Shown here piece after piece: positions 12,059 to 16,193 of a DNA stretch of 16,193 nt. A model generated the notes under the pieces. It had not been told where the DNA came from and made no database searches. It saw only the letters and a list, made by a program, of their open reading frames with translations. Position numbers and translations under genes: made by a program. The DNA lies in the NCBI GenBank assembly GCA_900555665.1, contig USLX01000045.1, positions 1 to 16,193 on the forward strand, written 5' to 3'. The DNA comes from an uncultured Eubacteriales bacterium (GTDB lineage Bacteria; Bacillota; Clostridia; Oscillospirales; Oscillospiraceae). The number at the start of each line of letters is the position of its first letter. Within the stretch, counting starts at the first letter, position 1.

Positions 12059-13354
12059 TTAAACAATCTGCATGGCGCCATCCTGCCAGCGGGGCGTTTT
12101 TCCGTAGAAGGCGGTCATGAGGCGGACGAGCTCGTCCAGATCACGCGCGCCCATGGTTTCATAGCAGGAGTGCATGGCCAGCTGAGCCAGGCCGATATCG
12201 ACCGTGGGGACGGCGAGGCGCGTGTTGGAGATGGAGCCAAGCGTCGAGCCGCCGGGCAGATCGGAGCGGTTGGCGTAGGTCTGCACCCGGACATCGGCCT
12301 CCTGGCAGAGATGGCGGAAGGCGGCGGCGGAGACGGCATCGGTCGTGTAGCGCTGGTTGGCATTGAACTTGAAGGTGACACCGCCGTTCAGGACCGGTGT
12401 GTTGAGGCTGTCGGCAAATTCGGGGTGATTGGGGTGCTGCGCATGGGCGTTGTCGGCGGAGACCATGAAACTGCCCGCGCACCAGCGCAGGTAGTCTGCC
12501 TCGCCATGCCCCAGCGCAAGCGTCAGGCGGCGAAGCGTATCGCGGAGGAAATTGCTGGCCGCTCCCTGCTTTGTCTCGCTGCCGACCTCCTCGTTGTCGA
12601 AAATGGCCAGCACCGGGATGGCCTGCGACGGGCCGCTTTGCAAAAAGCCCTCCGTCAGGGCGAAGGCACAGGCGAGATCGTCCAGCTTCGGCGCGGCGAT
12701 AAGCTCTTGCTCCGCACCGAGCACCGTGCCGCGTCCGCGCACATAGAGGAACAGGTCCTGCCCCAGAATCTGCGCCGGCTGCACGCCCGCTGCCTGGGCC
12801 ACAATTGCGCGGAAGTCTGCTGCGCCGCAGCCGAGCAGCGGATAGGTGTCCACGTTGGCCTGCAGCTTCACGCCGTCGTTCACCGCGCGGTTCATATGGA
12901 TGGCAAGGGAGGGAATAATCAGAAGGTCGCGGTCGATATCGACCAGGCGCGTCTCCAGCTGCCCGTCCCGCTCCACCACAACGCGGCCCGCTGCGGAGAG
13001 CGGTCGGTCAAACCACGGGTTCATCAGCATGCCGCCGTATTTTTCCGTGGCAAGCACCGTGCAGCCCGCGCTCTGCTTTTCAGCATGCTCCTTGACCTGG
13101 AACGTCGGGCTGTCGCTGTGCGCGGCGGCGAGGGCAAAGCCGCGGATCTCCCCCTCCGGCACACGGAAGGCGAGCAGGGACGAGCCGTTTCGCGAGACCA
13201 CATACCGGCCGCCGGGACGCAGCACCCAATCCGCATCCTCGGGAAGCAGCGTATAGTCCGCCGTGCACAGGCGATCCAGAAACGCGGCGCTTGCATGGTA
13301 ACGGCTGGGGCTGGCCGCGATCAGGTCCAGCAATTTTTCTGCATATTCGTACAT
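12059..13354 (-). CDS. apeB: M18 family aminopeptidase (aspartyl aminopeptidase type)
   Basis: A 431-residue cytoplasmic dizinc aminopeptidase that removes N-terminal residues, usually acidic, from peptides. M18 motifs and likely zinc ligands are present: AAHSDSP (His79, Asp81), KLDDL (Asp225), FDNEEVGSETKQGA (Glu255 as probable general base, Glu256 as ligand), SADNAHAQHPNHPE (Asp301) and MHSCYETMGARD (His395, Glu399). Length fits bacterial members (about 430). AAGGAGC lies before the ATG. It has its own predicted promoter and terminator. The M29 aminopeptidase is transcribed divergently from the other side of the same intergenic region, and azlCD lies downstream, so the neighbourhood centres on peptide and amino acid handling. 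Specificity is inferred from family. Confidence 0.95.
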   Translation of the reverse strand: MYEYAEKLLDLIAASPSRYHASAAFLDRLCTADYTLLPEDADWVLRPGGRYVVSRNGSSLLAFRVPEGEIRGFALAAAHSDSPTFQVKEHAEKQSAGCTVLATEKYGGMLMNPWFDRPLSAAGRVVVERDGQLETRLVDIDRDLLIIPSLAIHMNRAVNDGVKLQANVDTYPLLGCGAADFRAIVAQAAGVQPAQILGQDLFLYVRGRGTVLGAEQELIAAPKLDDLACAFALTEGFLQSGPSQAIPVLAIFDNEEVGSETKQGAASNFLRDTLRRLTLALGHGEADYLRWCAGSFMVSADNAHAQHPNHPEFADSLNTPVLNGGVTFKFNANQRYTTDAVSAAAFRHLCQEADVRVQTYANRSDLPGGSTLGSISNTRLAVPTVDIGLAQLAMHSCYETMGARDLDELVRLMTAFYGKTPRWQDGAMQIV

Positions 13355-13381
13355 GACGAAGCTCCTTTGTCTGTTTTTCTC

Positions 13382-13410
13382 AGCATATCATACCGCACAT
13401 CCGTTTGCAA
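13382..13410 (-). promoter_or_regulatory. Predicted promoter of the M18 aminopeptidase gene
   Basis: On the minus strand TTGCAA (13405-13410) and TATGCT (13382-13387) are 17 nt apart, and the -10 is preceded by TGA, giving an extended -10. It lies about 28 nt ahead of the ATG, an ordinary short leader. Confidence 0.65.
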
Positions 13411-13498
13411 GCGCCGAATTTTGCAAAGCGGGGCGTTTGGTCCGCAAAGGATGACAAATTGACATGAAAAACGAACACTATCCAAGGCGGACAAAGTG

Positions 13499-13507
13499 TG
13501 TTATACT
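13499..13507 (+). promoter_or_regulatory. Predicted extended -10 promoter of the M29 aminopeptidase gene
   Basis: TGT followed by TATACT (13502-13507) on the plus strand. A perfect TTGACA at 13459-13464 is 37 nt away, too far to be its -35, so the promoter rests on the extended -10. A start near 13514 would give a 5' leader of about 270 nt. Confidence 0.55.
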
Positions 13508-13518
13508 GATATTCAATT

Positions 13519-13652
13519 AAAAACTTTCATTCATGGAATGGAAGTTTTTCATAGGAAGATCATTCTGAGACGAGATTCCGTGATTTTATCAAAATCACGG
13601 AATCGGTTACGCCAAAGGCGGAACCTTTCTGATGAAAGAATTGAATCAGAAA
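13519..13652 (+). ncRNA. Structured 5' leader of the M29 aminopeptidase gene (four hairpins, unknown class)
   Basis: Four hairpins in 134 nt. H1 pairs AAAAACTTTCATTC (13519-13532) with 13536-13549 through one G-T wobble. H2 is a perfect 14-bp stem, GATTCCGTGATTTT (13574-13587) with 13591-13604, loop ATC. H3 pairs GGTTACGCC (13605-13613) with GGCGGAACC (13617-13625) with one mismatch. H4 pairs TTTCTGAT (13626-13633) with ATCAGAAA (13645-13652). H2, H3 and H4 abut with no unpaired base between. None is followed by a T-run. The remaining leader to 13781 adds a GC-rich foldback (about 13687-13722) and the ribosome binding site. I do not recognise a known riboswitch or T-box. It may be a cis-regulatory RNA or a repeat inserted in the leader. 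Confidence 0.5.
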
Positions 13653-13781
13653 ATAGTATTACAATCATTTTGTCCGTTGACCAGGGCGCACATGCCCGAC
13701 CTGCCGGGGCAGACGGCGTGCGTGGGATTCATGCGCGATCTTGTCAGCTGACGCGAACATCAGAAATAGGAGGAAATTTTG

Positions 13782-15005
13782 ATGAAAAAAACCGTACTGC
13801 GCGCCTATGCACGCCTCATCGCCGAGAGCGGCGTCAACGTCCAGAAGGGGCAGGAGGTCTTCATCGCCGCCGGGCTGGATCAACCGGAGTTTGTGGCGAT
13901 GGTGGTCGAGGAATGCTACCGCCGGAAGGCGAAGAAGGTCGTCGTCGACTGGAACTATCAGCCGCTGACCAAGCTGCACGTCCGCCACCAGTCGCTTGCC
14001 ACGATGAGCACGCTCGACAACTACGAAGAGGCCCGCTGGCAGCACTACGTCGACACCATCCCCTGCCGCATCTACCTGCTCTCCGAGGATCCGGACGGTC
14101 TGCGCGGCGTCAATCAGGAGAAGATGGCCAAGGCGCAGCAGAAAAAATATCCGATCATCAAGGGCTATCGTGACCAGATTGAGAACAAATACCAGTGGTG
14201 TATCGCGGCCGTCCCCGGCGTGAAGTGGGCCAAGAAGCTCTTTCCGGAGCTGCGGGCCAGCCAGGCCGTGGAAAAGCTGTGGGAGGCCATCCTGCACACG
14301 TCGCGCGTCGATGACGACCCCGTCGCCGCGTGGGACGTGCACAACAAGGATCTCAAGGCCCGCTGCGACTATCTCAATAGCCTCGGCATTCGCGAATTGC
14401 AGTACCACGCCTCCAACGGCACCGACCTGCGCGTCGGCATGATTCCGGAGGCGCAGTTCTGCGGCGGCGGCGAAACGAGCCTGCAGGGCATCTTCTTCAA
14501 CCCGAACATCCCGACCGAGGAATGTTTCATCTCCCCGAAGCGCGGCGTCGCCGAGGGCATCGTCTATTCGAGCAAACCGCTGAGCTATCAGGGCCAGCTC
14601 ATCGACCGGTTCTGGATCCGCTTCCACGAGGGCAAGGCCGTGGAGTGGGGTGCAGAGGAAAACGAAGCCCTGCTCACCAAGCTCATCACCATGGACGAGG
14701 GCAGCGCCTATCTCGGCGAATGTGCGCTCGTGCCGTTCAACTCCCCAATCAATGAGACGGGCATCCTGTTCTACAACACGCTCTTCGACGAGAACGCCTG
14801 CTGCCATCTGGCGCTCGGCATGGGCTTTGCCGACACCATCCGCGACTTTGAGCATAAGACGCTCGACGAGTGCCGCGCACTCGGCGTGAATGACTCCATG
14901 ATCCATGAGGACTTCATGATTGGCACGGCCGACCTCTCCATCGACGCGGTCTGCGAGAACGGCAAGACCGTTCCCCTCTTCCGCGACGGCACCTGGGCGT
15001 TCTGA
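13782..15005 (+). CDS. M29 family metallo-aminopeptidase (AmpS/AmpT type)
   Basis: A 407-residue cytoplasmic aminopeptidase of family M29, which cleaves N-terminal residues, often with broad preference for hydrophobic ones, using two metal ions. Family motifs are SNGTDLRVG (211-219), FFNPNIPTEECFISPKRG (238-255, Glu246/Glu247), GECALVPFNSPI with Glu313, ENACCHLALG with His342, and IHEDFMIGTADLSID with His375 and Asp377. These are the expected metal-site positions. Length matches the family (about 410). AGGAGG is eight bases ahead of the ATG; a TTG one codon earlier is less well spaced. Transcription appears to start about 270 nt upstream through an unusual hairpin-rich leader. It is a single-gene unit with a strong terminator. 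Confidence 0.95.
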   Translation: MKKTVLRAYARLIAESGVNVQKGQEVFIAAGLDQPEFVAMVVEECYRRKAKKVVVDWNYQPLTKLHVRHQSLATMSTLDNYEEARWQHYVDTIPCRIYLLSEDPDGLRGVNQEKMAKAQQKKYPIIKGYRDQIENKYQWCIAAVPGVKWAKKLFPELRASQAVEKLWEAILHTSRVDDDPVAAWDVHNKDLKARCDYLNSLGIRELQYHASNGTDLRVGMIPEAQFCGGGETSLQGIFFNPNIPTEECFISPKRGVAEGIVYSSKPLSYQGQLIDRFWIRFHEGKAVEWGAEENEALLTKLITMDEGSAYLGECALVPFNSPINETGILFYNTLFDENACCHLALGMGFADTIRDFEHKTLDECRALGVNDSMIHEDFMIGTADLSIDAVCENGKTVPLFRDGTWAF

Positions 15006-15017
15006 GGATTTACAAGG

Positions 15018-15052
15018 AGCCGCCCGCTGGAGCATTCCAGCGGGCGGCTTTT
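15018..15052 (+). terminator. Intrinsic terminator after the M29 aminopeptidase gene
   Basis: AGCCGCCCGCTGGA (15018-15031) pairs perfectly with TCCAGCGGGCGGCT (15036-15049) around GCAT, followed by TTTTGTGTTCTGTTTT. It starts 12 nt after the stop. It faces the convergent 2Fe-2S subunit gene, which ends at 15101; no separate terminator for that gene is evident in the 50 nt between. Confidence 0.93.
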
Positions 15053-15100
15053 GTGTTCTGTTTTCTGCCCGCACCCAGGGTGAGCGGAGGCTGACGCAGT

Positions 15101-15607
15101 TCAGCGGACAGCGTCGGCTTCTTCGTTTTTGCCGAGGCGGCGGAGCATCGTCTTTTTGACGGCGCGGAAGATATTCTGATAGCCCGTGCAGCGGCACAGG
15201 TGCCCGGAGAGGAGCTTGCGCAGCTCGTCATCGGTATATTCCTTGCCGGAGTTGACAATTTCCGTTGCGGTCAGGATGAAGCCGGGGATGCAGAAGCCGC
15301 ACTGGATGGAGGTTTCCTCCATGAAGGCCTTCTGCACATCGGAGAGCGTTCCGTCCGGGTTCATCAGGCCCTCGAGCGTGATGATATCCTTGCCCTCGGC
15401 CCAGACGGCCAGATACAGGCAGGTATTGATGGCCTCGCCGTTGATGAGCGCGGTACAGGCACCGCACTCGCCGACCTCGCAGCCCTTTTTTACGGACGTC
15501 AGGCGGTAGTCATTGCGAAGCATGTCCGTCAGGCTCGCGCGGACGTCGACCATTTTTTCCGATTTCTTGCCGTTGATGGTGCAAGTGACCAGTTGGTACT
15601 GTGCCAT
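15101..15607 (-). CDS. xdhC: Xanthine dehydrogenase family, 2Fe-2S iron-sulfur subunit
   Basis: A 168-residue electron-transfer subunit of a molybdenum hydroxylase. It carries electrons from the molybdenum subunit towards FAD in the neighbouring subunit. Two 2Fe-2S sites are complete: Cys43, Cys48, Cys51 and Cys63 in the ferredoxin-like N-terminal domain (KKGCEVGECGACT), and Cys103, Cys106, Cys138 and Cys140 in the helical C-terminal domain (IQCGFCIPG and HLCRCTGY). Length is normal. GGAGGTG precedes the ATG, and the start overlaps the FAD subunit stop (TGATG). The symbol follows E. coli usage for the iron-sulfur subunit and should not be confused with the XdhC maturation factor. The substrate (xanthine, nicotinate or another purine) cannot be read from this subunit. 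Confidence 0.95.
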   Translation of the reverse strand: MAQYQLVTCTINGKKSEKMVDVRASLTDMLRNDYRLTSVKKGCEVGECGACTALINGEAINTCLYLAVWAEGKDIITLEGLMNPDGTLSDVQKAFMEETSIQCGFCIPGFILTATEIVNSGKEYTDDELRKLLSGHLCRCTGYQNIFRAVKKTMLRRLGKNEEADAVR

Positions 15608-16193
15608 CAGACTTCACCTCCGCAGCGTTTGACAGATTCGATCAGGCAGCGTTTGCACATCTCCACCGCGATATGCAGGCGGAAGGCACGGCTTGCGCGC
15701 CAGGAATCACGCGGGTTGATATCCTCCAGGACGGTTTTGGCGCAGAGCTCGATGTTTTCCATGGTGACGGGTTTGCCGTTCAGGAGCGCTTCGGCCGTGG
15801 GGGCGCGCATGGGCACGGGGCCCGCGACGCCGTAGCCGATGCGGACGCGGTCGAACGTCTTTTTGTCGGCGCTGAGGCGGACATTGACGGAGCAGCCGGT
15901 CGTCGCGATCTCCATTGCGTTGCGCATGCCGTATTTCAGGTAATAGCCGTAGGTATTCTCATACGATTCCTTCGGAATGAGGATGGCCGTCTGGATTTCG
16001 CCCTCGGCGACGTTGATGTCGACCGTGCCGGCCTTGATATAGAAGTCCTTGATCGGGAGGTAGCGTTTGCCGTGGATGCCGGTGAGCTCGACGATGGCCT
16101 CCCAGGCGTGGAGCGTGGAAGCGGAGTCTGCCGAGGTGACGCCGTTGCAGGTGTTGCCGCCGATGGTACCGGCGTTGCGGATCTGCGGGCCGC
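15607..16193 (-). CDS. xdhB: Xanthine dehydrogenase family, FAD-binding subunit (partial, N-terminus off window)
   Basis: The last 195 or so residues are present; the frame is open to the window edge with no stop. The visible part begins GPQIRNAGTIGGNTCNG, the signature FAD-contacting segment of the molybdopterin-dehydrogenase FAD-binding domain, followed by SADSASTLHAWEAIVEL. The C-terminal CO-dehydrogenase flavoprotein-like domain follows, ending at KRCGGEV. Together with the 2Fe-2S subunit it passes electrons to NAD+ or another acceptor. The stop overlaps the next start (TGATG), showing translational coupling. The molybdenum subunit gene would be expected further right, outside the window. 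Apart from being cut by the window, nothing looks damaged. Confidence 0.95.
   Translation of the reverse strand, partial: GPQIRNAGTIGGNTCNGVTSADSASTLHAWEAIVELTGIHGKRYLPIKDFYIKAGTVDINVAEGEIQTAILIPKESYENTYGYYLKYGMRNAMEIATTGCSVNVRLSADKKTFDRVRIGYGVAGPVPMRAPTAEALLNGKPVTMENIELCAKTVLEDINPRDSWRASRAFRLHIAVEMCKRCLIESVKRCGGEV

Noticed and set aside
13459..13464. Perfect TTGACA as -35 box for the M29 gene
   Set aside because: The nearest good -10 (13502-13507) is 37 nt away instead of about 17, and no -10 is seen at the correct distance.
13496..14173. Plus-strand open frame of 225 codons through the leader and the start of the M29 gene
   Set aside because: It runs in a different frame from the M29 protein, across the hairpins, and becomes Arg-rich low-complexity sequence.
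13665..15197. Minus-strand open frame of 510 codons opposite the M29 gene
   Set aside because: It is the shadow of a well-supported M29 aminopeptidase and also crosses that gene's terminator.
1..16193. CRISPR array, tRNA or rRNA genes, prophage or transposase
   Set aside because: No regular repeat-spacer pattern, no cloverleaf or rRNA-like sequence, and no phage, integrase or transposase protein was found in any frame.

Overview
The window reads as chromosomal DNA of a GC-rich, low-GC-lineage-type Gram-positive anaerobe, most likely a clostridial (Oscillospiraceae-like) gut bacterium. Support: strong AGGAGG-type ribosome binding sites, a glmS ribozyme ahead of glmS, a YhaO/YhaN pair and a YmdB phosphodiesterase (all typical of Firmicutes), AzlCD, an M29 aminopeptidase, a three-subunit type molybdenum hydroxylase, and families of palindromic GGCCCCCTCT repeats between genes. 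The genus cannot be fixed from sequence alone. Genes are tightly packed, often with ATGA or TGATG stop/start overlaps.

Layout, left to right. (1) 1-4600, minus strand: glmS with its self-cleaving leader ribozyme, a gap holding two inverted copies of a palindromic repeat, then a COG2509-type FAD-dependent dehydrogenase and plsY, closed by a long hairpin terminator. (2) 4600-5327, non-coding and unusual: a foldback bounded by a perfect 20-bp inverted repeat, a pyrimidine-rich stretch with three copies of a 20-bp direct repeat, and a 214-bp segment bounded by identical palindromic 25-mers with two further strong hairpins inside. (3) 5328-9353, minus strand: an overlapping operon ymdB-yhaO-yhaN. 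It encodes a cyclic-nucleotide phosphodiesterase, an SbcD-like nuclease and an SbcC/Rad50-like ATPase that carries two membrane segments in its coiled-coil region. (4) 9474-10914, plus strand, divergent from ymdB: an ECF-type sigma factor overlapping a membrane-anchored putative anti-sigma factor with a two-repeat exported domain, ended by a textbook terminator. (5) 10915-13354, minus strand: azlC-azlD (branched-chain amino acid export) and an M18 aminopeptidase with its own promoter and terminator. (6) 13500-15052, plus strand: an M29 aminopeptidase behind a roughly 270-nt leader containing stacked hairpins. (7) 15101-16193, minus strand: the 2Fe-2S and (partial) FAD subunits of a xanthine-dehydrogenase-family enzyme running off the window.

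Functionally the window mixes housekeeping (phospholipid and amino sugar precursors), DNA maintenance, envelope sensing, peptide and amino acid metabolism (two aminopeptidases plus an amino acid exporter) and purine-type hydroxylation. I see no phage, transposase, CRISPR, tRNA or rRNA. The most unusual material is structural: the 5' leader of the M29 gene, the palindromic elements at 2258-2380, 4632-4795 and 5102-5315, and the domain layout of the anti-sigma-like protein.
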